From: Clostridium_AD sp964467165
Lineage (GTDB): Bacteria > Bacillota > Clostridia > Clostridiales > Clostridiaceae
Assembly: GCA_964467165.1 (NCBI GenBank)
Contig: CAYXOL010000004.1
Coordinates: 1 to 64,000 of the forward strand
Direction: 5' to 3'
Length of the DNA stretch: 64,000 nucleotides
Within the stretch, counting starts at the first letter, position 1. Every line of letters begins with the position of its first letter. Position numbers and translations under genes: made by a program. A model generated the notes under the pieces. That model did not search any database and was not told the origin of the DNA. It saw only the letters and a program-made list of their open reading frames with translations. Shown here piece after piece: positions 43,318 to 52,072 of the stretch.

Positions 43318-44763
43318 CTATAATTTGATTATAAATTTGCAGCCTTTATCTATATCCTCTACTAAATATATAGTTCCTCCATGCTTCTCGATTATAGCCT
43401 TTGATATGGAAAGCCCCAATCCAGTGCCACCATTTTGTGAATTTCGTATATCATCTACCCTAACAAAGGGTTCAAAAATATCCCCTTCAAATTCATCAGG
43501 TATTCCTACTCCGTCATCCTCAATTATAATTATAGCCTTTCCATAACATACTAGTAGCTTAATACTGATAGTAATCCCCGGGCTATTATACTTGATACTA
43601 TTTAGTATAATATTACTTAAGGCCCTATCTAAATTTTTTCTATCGAATAAAATTTCTACTTCATCTTCAGTAATATCAAATTCGTATTTTACTCCCATTT
43701 GGTCCATCATTGGAACATATCCTGCAATAAGTTCTCTTAAAAACTCACCTATATCATGCCTTGCTATATCTAATTTATATTCAGTACTTTCAACCCTAGA
43801 AAATTCAAAAAGATCCTGAATTAAATCATTCGCCCTTCTACTATTGTTATTAATGACTTTTAGTAACCTATTTTTATCTTCTGTTGAAATGTCATCATTT
43901 TCTAATAAAAATTCTGAATATCCTAATATACTTGTTAAAGGATTTTTTAAATCATGGGATATATCAAGAATCATTCTTTTCCTGTTGTTCTCTGCTTTTT
44001 TCTTAAGTAATTTTTCTTCCTGTATTTTTTCTGCCATAGAATTAAAAGCATCTTTAAGTTGCCCTATTTCATTTAAAGAATTAATTTCAACTCTAGCTGA
44101 ATATTCACCATTTTTTATAGTATTAACTCCCTTTAAAAGTTTTTTTAAGGGTTTAACAAAAATCCTTGATGTAAGTTTAGAATAAAGTATCATTGTAGAT
44201 ACTAAAAATATAAATATTACAAAAGGAAAAACTTTCAAAAATGTAATTTTCACCTTTTTAGGATTACTAACCGCTTCTAACTGTTCCTTATGCTCAAGTC
44301 CCCAGGTATATGCGTCAAAAATGCTAGTAGGCATAGCAGTAATTAAAATGAATTCTTTCTTATCCCCATATTTACTAGTATAAAAATAACCATCCTTTAA
44401 ATTATTGGTAATCATATCTTGATAGTACTGCTTTGGGTATTTATATCCTATTTTATTATTGCTTCCATTTTCCATAATAATAACTAAATTTTTATCCAGC
44501 ACCTCCACATATCCCTTATGTTTTATAAAATTTGAAACATTTATATCCTTATAATTTTGAGTTATAATAGATAAAGCTTTACTATTTTCTGTTGTTGGAT
44601 CAGTGTAATTCATAGAAAAGTAAAATAACAAAGTTCCCATAGTTAACATGAATATTCCAATTAAAATAACCAAAAAGAAAATGTAATTTATAAATAATTG
44701 TGTTTCCATTTTTTTGCTTTTAAAATTTGTAGCTATTTTCTTTAATTTATTTTTACTAATCAT
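43318..44763 (-). CDS. Sensor histidine kinase (HAMP, HisKA, HATPase)
   Basis: A 481-aa membrane kinase. It has a first membrane helix at about 22-48, an extracellular sensor segment, a second helix at about 172-192, a HAMP domain to about 255, HisKA with the phospho-accepting His in ISHDLKNPLTSILGYSEF, and a HATPase domain with NIILNSIKYN, DDGVGIP and GGTGLGLSI. It is the partner of the OmpR-type regulator whose gene overlaps by 8 bp upstream. The signal is unknown; no target operon is adjacent. Confidence 0.93.
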   Translation of the reverse strand: MISKNKLKKIATNFKSKKMETQLFINYIFFLVILIGIFMLTMGTLLFYFSMNYTDPTTENSKALSIITQNYKDINVSNFIKHKGYVEVLDKNLVIIMENGSNNKIGYKYPKQYYQDMITNNLKDGYFYTSKYGDKKEFILITAMPTSIFDAYTWGLEHKEQLEAVSNPKKVKITFLKVFPFVIFIFLVSTMILYSKLTSRIFVKPLKKLLKGVNTIKNGEYSARVEINSLNEIGQLKDAFNSMAEKIQEEKLLKKKAENNRKRMILDISHDLKNPLTSILGYSEFLLENDDISTEDKNRLLKVINNNSRRANDLIQDLFEFSRVESTEYKLDIARHDIGEFLRELIAGYVPMMDQMGVKYEFDITEDEVEILFDRKNLDRALSNIILNSIKYNSPGITISIKLLVCYGKAIIIIEDDGVGIPDEFEGDIFEPFVRVDDIRNSQNGGTGLGLSISKAIIEKHGGTIYLVEDIDKGCKFIIKL

Positions 44764-45448
44764 GGTTTTTCTCCATTTTATATCCTATCCCTCTTATGGT
44801 TTTTAAATAATTAGGGTTCTTAGGATCATCTTCAATTTTTTCTCTAATATGACTTATGTGCACCATAATTGTATTTGAATCTCCATAATATGGATTTTCC
44901 CAAACTATTTCATATAGCTGCTTTTTAGTATATACTTTTCCAGGATTTTCTAAAATAAACTGGAGTAGCCTGTATTCCTTTGGATTTAAAGCCACTTCTA
45001 TACTGTTTTTATAAATAGTGCAGCTTTCCTTGTCTAGCATTAATTCTCCAATTATTATTTCAGTTTTATGAGTTTTATTAGAATATTTATAATACCGTCG
45101 TAATTGTGCATTAACTCGTGCAATTATTTCAATGGGACTAAAGGGTTTTATAACGTAGTCATCTGCACCAAGTCCAAGACCCAGGATTTTATCTGACTCT
45201 TCTTCTCTTGCAGTTATAAAAATTACAGGTATTTCACTAGTTTCTCTGATTCTTTTTAGAACCTTAAACCCATCAATTTTTGGAATCATAACATCAAGTA
45301 GTGCAATATCTATATCTCTATTTTGAAATATATCTAAAGCTTGCACTCCATCTTCTGCTGTGAAAATGGTATAGCCTTCTTTTGCCAAATGAATTTCTAG
45401 CAATTCTCGTATATCCTGCTCATCCTCTACAATTAAAATATTCATCAT
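44756..45448 (-). CDS. OmpR-family response regulator
   Basis: A 230-aa regulator. The receiver domain (1-120) has acidic pocket VEDEQD, phospho-acceptor Asp in ALLDVMIPKIDG and Lys in VIKPFSP. The C-terminal winged helix (about 130-228) contains LNPKEYRLLQFI and the recognition region NTIMVHISHIREKI. It overlaps the histidine kinase gene, forming a two-gene operon. The start ATG 45448 has AGGGGG upstream. Confidence 0.94.
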   Translation of the reverse strand: MMNILIVEDEQDIRELLEIHLAKEGYTIFTAEDGVQALDIFQNRDIDIALLDVMIPKIDGFKVLKRIRETSEIPVIFITAREEESDKILGLGLGADDYVIKPFSPIEIIARVNAQLRRYYKYSNKTHKTEIIIGELMLDKESCTIYKNSIEVALNPKEYRLLQFILENPGKVYTKKQLYEIVWENPYYGDSNTIMVHISHIREKIEDDPKNPNYLKTIRGIGYKMEKNHD

Positions 45449-45497
45449 GTATATGCCCCCTATCCTATATACATTGTAACCCCAAACGGCGCATTAG

Positions 45498-45560
45498 AAA
45501 AGTATATATTACTACAACTGTACTTTTAAAGATTAGGAAATGCGTTAAATTTTAACGTAA
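45498..45560. repeat. Dispersed repeat, copy B
   Basis: AAAAGTATATATTACTACAA at 45498-45517 is identical to the left arm region of copy A (25515 onward). A decayed right part, TTTTAACGTAAAAATAG, follows at about the same distance. It sits between the response regulator promoter region and the pdp terminator. Confidence 0.45.
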
Positions 45561-45586
45561 AAATAGAGGGTATGTATCCCTCTATT
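45557..45586 (-). terminator. Intrinsic terminator of the pdp operon
   Basis: AATAGAGGG pairs with CCCTCTATT around TATGTAT, followed on the minus strand by a T run, 22 bp after the pdp stop codon. Confidence 0.8.
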
Positions 45587-45608
45587 CCTTGTTCTCTAAG
45601 ATATTTAG

Positions 45609-46934
45609 TTAATATCTTGTTATCCCATCTTTTGTAACAATACCTCTAATTAATGGCTTAGCTTTTATTTCTTCTTGCACTATTTCATATGCTTCTACTA
45701 TCATTTTTGTAGATAATTTTTCTTTCTGAGCATCATTAGCATAAATAGTTGCAATAGCCTCGCCCTTTTTAACAAAATCGCCAATTTTTTTATGAAGGAC
45801 AATTCCCACTGCCAAATCTATTATACTTTCCTTATTCTCACGCCCAGCACCTAAAACTAAGGCCGCCCTTCCTATATCATCAGCCTTTATTGCTTTTACA
45901 TATCCCTCACCACTTGATATAATAGGCTCTACAATAGCTGGCAATGGGAATTTTGATGGATCATCTACATAAGCTGGATTTCCACCTTGTGCTACTACAA
46001 GTTCTCTTAATTTTTGGAGACCTTTTCCTGATTTTATAATTTCCTCAAGTATTTTTCTTGCAACCTGCTCATCCTTTGCCTTTTCTCCTAGTACAAGCAT
46101 ATGTGCTCCCAGGGTTAAACAAAGTTCTGTAAGATCTTCAGGCCCCTGACCTTTTAATGTATCTATTGCTTCTTTTACTTCTAATGCGTTACCGATTGCA
46201 TAGCCTAGGGGTTGGTCCATATCAGTTATTACACCAATAGTATTCCTACCTACATTATTCCCTATATCAACCATTTCTGTAGCAAGCTCAAACGAATCAT
46301 TTTCATTTTTCATAAATGCACCACTACCAGTTTTCACATCAAGCACTATGGCATCTGCCCCCGAAGCTATTTTTTTACTCATTATGCTTCCGGCGATTAA
46401 AGACATATTATCAACCGTTGCAGTAACATCACGAAGTGCATATAATTTTTTGTCTGCTGGTGCTAAATCAGCAGTTTGACCACCTATAGCAATTTTAATT
46501 TCATTTACATTTTGCATAAACTCTTCAATTGACATAGCCGTTGAAAATCCCTCAAAGGATTCTAGCTTATCAATAGTTCCACCAGTATGACCAAGCCCTC
46601 TTCCTGACATTTTAGCAACTGGTACCCCTGCTGCTGCAACGATAGGTCCAAGTATTAATGTTGTTGTATCGCCTACACCCCCAGTACTATGTTTATCAAC
46701 CTTCACACCTTCAATTGCAGACAAATCAATAGTTTCACCACTATTAACCATAGCCATTGTTAAATCTGCTGTTTCTCTCTTGTTCATCTTTTGAAAATAT
46801 ATAGCCATAAGTAGCGCTGAAACCTGATAATCTGGTATAGTTCCATCTGTATATCCATCTACAAAAAAATTAATTTCTTCTGTAGCAAGTTCGTTACCGT
46901 TTCTTTTTTTCATTATTAAATCGTACATTCTCAT
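45609..46934 (-). CDS. pdp: Pyrimidine-nucleoside phosphorylase
   Basis: A 441-aa phosphorylase that splits thymidine, deoxyuridine or uridine into base and (deoxy)ribose 1-phosphate. The family signature AKMSGRGLGHTGGTIDKLES, the phosphate site KHSTGGVGD and the C-terminal barrel-sandwich domain are present. The frame opens at TTG 46943; AGGGG with 9-nt spacing favours ATG 46934 (MRMYDLIMKK). It follows deoC by 50 bp and shares its operon, so the deoxyribose product can enter glycolysis. Confidence 0.93.
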   Translation of the reverse strand: MRMYDLIMKKRNGNELATEEINFFVDGYTDGTIPDYQVSALLMAIYFQKMNKRETADLTMAMVNSGETIDLSAIEGVKVDKHSTGGVGDTTTLILGPIVAAAGVPVAKMSGRGLGHTGGTIDKLESFEGFSTAMSIEEFMQNVNEIKIAIGGQTADLAPADKKLYALRDVTATVDNMSLIAGSIMSKKIASGADAIVLDVKTGSGAFMKNENDSFELATEMVDIGNNVGRNTIGVITDMDQPLGYAIGNALEVKEAIDTLKGQGPEDLTELCLTLGAHMLVLGEKAKDEQVARKILEEIIKSGKGLQKLRELVVAQGGNPAYVDDPSKFPLPAIVEPIISSGEGYVKAIKADDIGRAALVLGAGRENKESIIDLAVGIVLHKKIGDFVKKGEAIATIYANDAQKEKLSTKMIVEAYEIVQEEIKAKPLIRGIVTKDGITRY

Positions 46935-46983
46935 GATACTCAACCCCTAGTTATTTATTTTATTTTTTTCCTTGTCTTAAAAT

Positions 46984-47652
46984 TTAATAATTAGAATTTG
47001 AAATATTAGTCCCTTCAACTATATCAATAGAACTACTAGCACCAATTCTACTGGCTCCAGCTTCAATAACAGCTTTTGCATCTTCGGCAGTTCTCACTGC
47101 ACCTGAAGCTTTAACTCCCATTTCACTTCCAACAGTTTCTCTCATTAATTTTATATCGTGAACTGTTGCTCCCCCTGTGGAGAACCCTGTGGAAGTTTTT
47201 ACGAAATTTGCTCCCACTTCTTTGGCTATCTGGCAAACCTTAACTTTTTCAGCATCAGTTAAAAGGCAAGTTTCTAGTATTACCTTTACTATTGCACGTC
47301 CACCGGCAGCTTCAACTACCGCTTTAATATCTTCACTTACTACATCGTATTTATTTGATTTTATGGCACCGATATTAACTACCATATCAATTTCCTCTGC
47401 ACCATTTTCAATTGCTTGTTTAGCTTCAAAAGCTTTAGATTCTTTAGTCATAGCTCCTAGTGGGAATCCAACAACGATACAAGTTTTCACCTTACTTCCT
47501 TGTAACTGCTTGCTTACTAATGAGGCATAATATGCATTTACGCATACTGAAGCAAATTCATATTTTTTAGCCTCATGGCAAATCTTTATAATATCTTCCT
47601 CGCTTGCTTGTGGTTTTAATAATGTATGGTCTATATATTGCTGTATTTTCAT
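46984..47652 (-). CDS. deoC: Deoxyribose-phosphate aldolase DeoC
   Basis: A 222-aa class I aldolase that cleaves deoxyribose 5-phosphate to glyceraldehyde 3-phosphate and acetaldehyde. The Schiff-base Lys is in NFVKTSTGFSTGGAT (Lys152), with Lys123 in VKVILET. The start is ATG 47652 after GAGAAG. It lies 15 bp after the LacI-family gene and 50 bp before pdp. A phosphopentomutase gene, normally needed to link the two steps, is not in this cluster. Confidence 0.95.
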   Translation of the reverse strand: MKIQQYIDHTLLKPQASEEDIIKICHEAKKYEFASVCVNAYYASLVSKQLQGSKVKTCIVVGFPLGAMTKESKAFEAKQAIENGAEEIDMVVNIGAIKSNKYDVVSEDIKAVVEAAGGRAIVKVILETCLLTDAEKVKVCQIAKEVGANFVKTSTGFSTGGATVHDIKLMRETVGSEMGVKASGAVRTAEDAKAVIEAGASRIGASSSIDIVEGTNISNSNY

Positions 47653-47666
47653 ATTAATCTTCTCCT

Positions 47667-48704
47667 TTATATTTTATTCTCATTTTTTTCTATATATTTT
47701 TCTGATCCCTTTAATAGAATCTCTGGTAAAATAGTTTGCCTTTTAATTGTGCTAGGCTCTTTACTATTCAGATTTTCCAGTAACATTTTCATACCAATCC
47801 TACCTAGTTCAATGGATGGACCGTTAATAAAGCTAATATGCATGCCTATTATGTTTAATACATCAATCTTGTCAAATCCAATAATCGCCATATCCTTTGG
47901 TATATTTATCTTTTCTTCATTAAAAGCTTTTATACATCCTAAAATGGTGGTATTACTACTTACAAATATAGCAGTAGGTCTATTATCCATATTAAGTATT
48001 CTTTTTGTAATTTCATAAGCAGTCTGGTAAGTATAATCACCATAACAGATATATTCTTTGTCTATAGGAATGTTATTAGCTTGTAATGCTTTTTCATATC
48101 CTAACAACCTTTCTTTTGCAGGTCTTGACTTCATGTCTCCAGTAATTATAGCTATTTTTCTATGGCCTGCTTCTATTAAAGCAACTGTTCCATCATATGC
48201 ACCCTTTATATGATCAATAAAAACCCCACTAAAATCAAGATATTCAACATGACCATCAATCAATATTATTGGAATTCCTAGGTTTTTAAGAGCATCTAAG
48301 TTTTCACTATTACATGAATTCTTATAAAATGTTGGAGTTATAATAAGCCCTTGAATTCTTTGCTGCTTTAGCACATTAATAGCTTTTAGTTCTTTATCTT
48401 TATCCTCATCAGTTACACAAAGAATCATATTTAAGCTATGTTCATCAGCAATTTCAGTAACACCTTTTACTATTTCCCCAAAAAACAGATTGTTTATATC
48501 GGGAATTATAACTCCAATAGTGCTAGTTTTACTTGTAGATAAACTTCTTGCTATGGCACTAGGTGTATAATTTAGATCTTTTATTGCTTTTACAACTTTT
48601 TCTCGTGTTTCATCCTTTACATACCCTGAATTGTTTAGAACTCTTGATACCGTGGCATGTGATACTCCTACCTTTACAGCAATATCATTTATTGTCACTG
48701 TCAT
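47667..48704 (-). CDS. LacI family transcriptional regulator of the deo cluster
   Basis: A 345-aa repressor. The helix-turn-helix (TINDIAVKVGVSHATVSRVLNN, residues about 3-24) and hinge helix (YTPSAIARSLSTSKT) are followed by a sugar-binding-protein-like effector domain. The frame opens at 48719, but AGGAGG selects ATG 48704. It is first in an operon with deoC and pdp, so it probably senses a nucleoside or deoxyribose compound. Two cre-like sequences upstream suggest catabolite or self control. Confidence 0.9.
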   Translation of the reverse strand: MTVTINDIAVKVGVSHATVSRVLNNSGYVKDETREKVVKAIKDLNYTPSAIARSLSTSKTSTIGVIIPDINNLFFGEIVKGVTEIADEHSLNMILCVTDEDKDKELKAINVLKQQRIQGLIITPTFYKNSCNSENLDALKNLGIPIILIDGHVEYLDFSGVFIDHIKGAYDGTVALIEAGHRKIAIITGDMKSRPAKERLLGYEKALQANNIPIDKEYICYGDYTYQTAYEITKRILNMDNRPTAIFVSSNTTILGCIKAFNEEKINIPKDMAIIGFDKIDVLNIIGMHISFINGPSIELGRIGMKMLLENLNSKEPSTIKRQTILPEILLKGSEKYIEKNENKI

Positions 48705-48724
48705 TTTAATCCTCCTCATATTTC

Positions 48725-48738
48725 AGAAAACGCTTACA
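48725..48738. promoter_or_regulatory. cre-like or LacI operator site 1
   Basis: AGAAAACGCTTACA matches the CcpA cre consensus (TGNAANCGNTNNCA) at every fixed position but the first. It lies 21 bp before the LacI-family start. Being in the leader it could block elongation, or be the regulator's own operator. Confidence 0.5.
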
Positions 48739-48837
48739 GAATTCTTAATAACTGTTTGAGAAGCCTCGTTTGTAATATAATATTTAAATATTAAGTCATC
48801 CTAAATATGTTAGCTCACAACTTAATTTTCTGATATA

Positions 48838-48851
48838 TGTTACCGCTTTCA
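48838..48851. promoter_or_regulatory. cre site 2
   Basis: On the minus strand TGAAAGCGGTAACA fully matches the cre consensus TGNAANCGNTNNCA. It lies about 135 bp upstream of the LacI-family start, consistent with carbon catabolite control of the deo cluster. Confidence 0.6.
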
Positions 48852-48965
48852 TATCTAGTATACTTCAAGGTTATGTAAATTTCAATAGGATTTTTCTATG
48901 AATTTTATAATTAGATACTTAAAAACATATGCCAAGTCAAATATACTATTTTTTTTGTGATATAC

Positions 48966-48994
48966 TTGACCTAATAAACTAATAATGATATAAT
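48966..48994 (+). promoter_or_regulatory. Promoter of the tetR-like gene
   Basis: TTGACC (48966-48971), a 17-bp spacer and TATAAT (48989-48994). The operator palindrome begins inside the -10 element. Confidence 0.75.
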
Positions 48995-49007
48995 GAACAT
49001 AGTTCAT
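48993..49007. promoter_or_regulatory. TetR operator 1
   Basis: ATGAACATAGTTCAT is a 6+3+6 inverted repeat overlapping the -10 element and start point of the regulator promoter. The same 15 bases recur in operator 2. Confidence 0.75.
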
Positions 49008-49022
49008 AAAAGAGGTGACAAT

Positions 49023-49559
49023 ATGCCCAAAATTATCGAAAACTTAAGAGAAACTATACTTTTAGAGGCTAAAAACATTCTATTAACTCAAGGCTTTAAA
49101 GATTTAAACATACGAGAAATGGCAAAAATCTGTAATATTGGCACTGGTACTTTTTATAACTATTTTTCTACTAAGGAAGATCTTGTGGCTGAAATTTTTA
49201 GGGAAGATTGGAAAAAAGTATCTACAGTAGTAGATGCGCTTAAGCTTACAGAGGAGCCTTGCAAAGAAAAAATCAGAAAAATATATGTGTCAATTGGAAT
49301 GTTTGTAAATAGCTACATACCAATTTTTTATGAAATGGCTACACTTAGTGGAAATGACTACAGATGCAGAGAATCTAATAGATATGATGTTCTATATATT
49401 AAAATAGGTGAACTGTTAGATATTGAAAAATCCAAGGGCAATTTAATCTCCACGCTTTCCTCTTATAAACTTGCAGAACTTATTGTTTCTAACTTAATGT
49501 ATATTAACAAAAACAAATATATTAGCTTTGATGAACTGTACGACAATTTAAAAATTTAG
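49023..49559 (+). CDS. TetR family transcriptional regulator
   Basis: A 178-aa TetR repressor. The N-terminal helix-turn-helix reads MAKICNIGTGTFYNYFSTKEDLV, and a ligand-binding helical domain follows. The frame opens at 48993, but AGAGGTGA selects ATG 49023 (MPKIIENLRE). Identical palindromes lie over its own promoter and before the downstream HsmA-like gene, so it very probably represses both. The ligand is unknown. Confidence 0.9.
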   Translation: MPKIIENLRETILLEAKNILLTQGFKDLNIREMAKICNIGTGTFYNYFSTKEDLVAEIFREDWKKVSTVVDALKLTEEPCKEKIRKIYVSIGMFVNSYIPIFYEMATLSGNDYRCRESNRYDVLYIKIGELLDIEKSKGNLISTLSSYKLAELIVSNLMYINKNKYISFDELYDNLKI

Positions 49560-49604
49560 TGATTTTTATCTTATATTACAATTAATATAAGATATTCTTT
49601 TGAA

Positions 49605-49629
49605 ACTATATGAACATAGTTCATATAGT
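49605..49629. promoter_or_regulatory. TetR operator 2
   Basis: ACTATATGAAC, ATA, GTTCATATAGT form a 25-bp palindrome (11+3+11) that contains all of operator 1's 15 bases. It lies 65 bp before the HsmA-like gene and after the regulator's stop codon. Confidence 0.78.
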
Positions 49630-49693
49630 GCAGTTCAACTAAAAAATGCTACTTTTTAAATTTAAAAAATATAAAGAAATGGAGGATGTAAAT

Positions 49694-50071
49694 ATGTTAA
49701 TTTATGCAATTACCTTTATAACCTTAGCTCTAGTATTTTATACAATTGGTGTTTGGAGTGAAAAACTTCAAGGAACACTTAAACCATGGCATTTAGGTTT
49801 ATTCCTACTGGGCCTTATATGTGATACAACTGGCACACTCCTTATGGAAAGTATAGCAAGCAGTTCAACCGTTGTAGCCTCAGGCTTTAACTTACACGGG
49901 ATTACTGGTGTTATTGCTATAGTTCTAATGCTCATTCACGCTATATGGGCCGCAGTGGTTCTTGCTAAAAAGGATGCGAATATGATAGCAAAATTCCATA
50001 AATTCAGTATAATAGTTTGGCTTATTTGGCTGGTTCCTTTTATCTCTGGGGCTGCAGCTCACATGAAATAA
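49694..50071 (+). CDS. HsmA-like (TIGR03987) membrane protein
   Basis: A 125-aa protein with four membrane helices. GVWSEKLQGTLKPWHLGLFLLG, the GLICDTTGTLLM turn, and the His residues in LHGITG, IHAIWA and FHKF match the HsmA/TIGR03987 family. Conserved His could hold heme or metal, but this is not established. The frame opens at 49646; ATGGAGG selects ATG 49694. It is under the apparent control of the adjacent TetR regulator, as is common for small membrane stress proteins. Confidence 0.8.
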   Translation: MLIYAITFITLALVFYTIGVWSEKLQGTLKPWHLGLFLLGLICDTTGTLLMESIASSSTVVASGFNLHGITGVIAIVLMLIHAIWAAVVLAKKDANMIAKFHKFSIIVWLIWLVPFISGAAAHMK

Positions 50072-50095
50072 TAAAAAATATATAGTTAATGAAAT

Positions 50096-50127
50096 AAAAC
50101 CGCACTGGAAAATTCAGTGTGGTTTTT
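50096..50127. terminator. Bidirectional intrinsic terminator
   Basis: AAAACCGCACTG pairs with CAGTGTGGTTTT (one G-T pair) around a 7-nt loop, with T runs on both strands. It ends both the HsmA-like gene and the long chemotaxis operon. Confidence 0.85.
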
Positions 50128-50141
50128 ACTATTAGCCCCTA

Positions 50142-50537
50142 TTATAATATTAGTCCTAATTTTCTCATAACAATAATGAATTTATCTGTTTCAATAGGCT
50201 TCCAAGCATAGGCTTCACATCCAGAATCATAGGCATTTTGTACTGTTTCCTTATCGTTCAATGCTGTGGTCATAATTATCTTTACTCTTTGATTTGTTTC
50301 AATGCCCTTCTGTTTTTCAATTTCTCTAATAGATTTAAGTGCCTTAATTCCATCAAGCCTTGGCATCATAATATCAAGGCATATTAAATCATAAATGTGT
50401 CCTTCATTTATTGAATTTAAATATGCATCAATGGCCTCTATACCATCTACAGCAACGTCACACTCTCCATACTTAGCTAGAAATTTCTTCATGAATAACC
50501 TACTTGTAAAGTCATCTTCTGCTATTAATATTCTCAT
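50142..50537 (-). CDS. Stand-alone receiver (CheY-like) protein
   Basis: A 131-aa single receiver domain. It has the acidic pair in IAEDDFTS, the phospho-acceptor Asp in DLICLDIMMPRLDG, Thr in IIMTTA and Lys in AWKPIE. GAGGTG precedes the ATG. It is the last gene of the chemotaxis-type operon, directly after a broken histidine kinase that was probably its partner. Without an output domain it may bind a motor or another kinase. Confidence 0.88.
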   Translation of the reverse strand: MRILIAEDDFTSRLFMKKFLAKYGECDVAVDGIEAIDAYLNSINEGHIYDLICLDIMMPRLDGIKALKSIREIEKQKGIETNQRVKIIMTTALNDKETVQNAYDSGCEAYAWKPIETDKFIIVMRKLGLIL

Positions 50538-50553
50538 TTACAACACCTCTTTG

Positions 50554-51008
50554 TTAAAATTTGCCTTGTGGGATATTAATGTAAAAACAAGTGCCTTCAG
50601 CTTCATTTGAAGTGAATCCAACATGGCCTTTTAGGTATTTTTCACCTAAAAGCTTCATACTGTATGTGCCTATTCCCCTATCACTTCCTTTAGTAGAAAA
50701 TGCCCTCTTAAAAATGCTATTTTGTGTTGCCTGACTTATGTAGCTAGGATTCTTAACCGAATATTTTATATAACCATCTAATGCCTTGTAGCAAACTATA
50801 GTAACCACTTCATTTTCATTTATAGCTTCAAGTGCATTCTTAAGCATATTTCCTACTACTCTCTTTAATATGTTAATATCATTTTTCAAATCTATACTGT
50901 AGGAATCTTCAGCTATTATTCATTAAAATTTTGAGCCTGCTTTTCTATACTATCCATATCCAGTCTTTCAGCCGGTGCATAAAACGTCTTAAAACCTTGT
51001 GTAACCAT
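50554..51008 (-). pseudogene. Histidine kinase remnant with internal deletion
   Basis: Two pieces of one kinase lie end to end. From ATG 51008 the minus strand reads MVTQGFKTFYAPAERLDMDS and stops after 30 codons (50916), like the opening of a cytoplasmic sensor kinase. Then, in another frame, comes EDSYSIDLKNDINILKRVVG followed by MLKNALEAIN (N box) and DRGIGTYSMKLL (G box), the end of a HATPase domain. The HisKA and the sensor region are missing. The 111-aa ATPase part has only a TTG start without a ribosome site, so it is probably not expressed as a protein. It lies between cheB and the receiver gene. Confidence 0.8.
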
Positions 51009-51025
51009 TTTCACCTTCCTTTTTG

Positions 51026-52066
51026 TCATATTATTTTATTATCTAGAGTGTAATAAATTAACTGAGGAATATCTCTTAAAGATGCTTGTTTCATAACGCC
51101 GCCAATATCATAGGCCACTTTTGGCATGCCATAAACAACACTGGATTTCTCATCCTGACCAATGGTGAAGGCACCTCTTTGTTTCATTTTCATAAGACCT
51201 TTTGCTCCATCATAGCCCATTCCAGTTAAAATAATTCCAATAGCTGCACTTCCTGCGCTCTCTGCCACTGAATTAAATAATACGTCCACTGAAGGACAAT
51301 GTCCGTTTACTTTATCACCAGTAAAGCATTCTACGTAATAATTATTTCCTTTTCTAATCAATTCCATATGTCGATCTCCTGGTGCAATAAGAATTCTTCC
51401 TGGAAGGACTATATCACCAGTTTCCGCTTCCTTAACCTCCATAAGGCAAAGATTATTTAACCTATCAGCATACATTTTTGTAAATACAGGTGGCATATGC
51501 TGAGTTATTACTATTCCAGGCATATCCAGCGGAAAGTGTTTAACTACTTCAAGAATAGCTTGAGTTCCACCTGTAGATGCACCAATAGCAATTATAATAC
51601 TATTGCTTCTTGAATTAATTTTACCTACATGCCTCTCACTTGAAATATCCTTCTTACGATGTGAAACCTTGGCCATAGATGCAATTTTCACTTTTATAAT
51701 CAGTTCATTTATAAATACTTCCTTATTATTGCCATTTACTGAGTTCATCTTTGTAACAAAGTCAACTGCTCCAGCATTTAACGCATCAAAAACATTGTCT
51801 TTTACCGCACTTACTACTACAACCGGTATAGGATATTGAGGCATCAGTCTTTTCAAAAATTCTATACCATTCATCTTTGGCATTTCCACGTCTAAAGTCA
51901 TAACATCTGGCTCAAACTCTATTATTTTATCTCTTGCCTCAAAGGCGTCTCCTGCAGTTGCCACTACCTCTATGCCACGGTCAAGAGCTAGGCCTCTTGC
52001 AATTGTTTCTCTGAAAAGCAAAGAATCATCTACAACTAATACTCTTACTTTTTTTCCTATATTCAT
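51026..52066 (-). CDS. cheB: Chemotaxis protein-glutamate methylesterase CheB
   Basis: A 346-aa enzyme that removes methyl groups from chemoreceptor glutamates when phosphorylated by CheA. The N-terminal receiver has Asp in VMTLDVEMPKMNG. The C-terminal esterase has the catalytic Ser in IGASTGGTQA, the His in ITQHMPPVFT and the Asp in GMGYDGA. AGGGG precedes the ATG. It follows cheR by 6 bp, so it is tightly coupled. Confidence 0.95.
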   Translation of the reverse strand: MNIGKKVRVLVVDDSLLFRETIARGLALDRGIEVVATAGDAFEARDKIIEFEPDVMTLDVEMPKMNGIEFLKRLMPQYPIPVVVVSAVKDNVFDALNAGAVDFVTKMNSVNGNNKEVFINELIIKVKIASMAKVSHRKKDISSERHVGKINSRSNSIIIAIGASTGGTQAILEVVKHFPLDMPGIVITQHMPPVFTKMYADRLNNLCLMEVKEAETGDIVLPGRILIAPGDRHMELIRKGNNYYVECFTGDKVNGHCPSVDVLFNSVAESAGSAAIGIILTGMGYDGAKGLMKMKQRGAFTIGQDEKSSVVYGMPKVAYDIGGVMKQASLRDIPQLIYYTLDNKII

Positions 52067-52072
52067 GTTCCC

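Noticed and set aside
50554..50889. A genuine 111-aa ATPase-only protein
   Set aside because: It has only a TTG start without a ribosome site, and upstream bases continue the kinase sequence in the same frame. A remnant explains it better.
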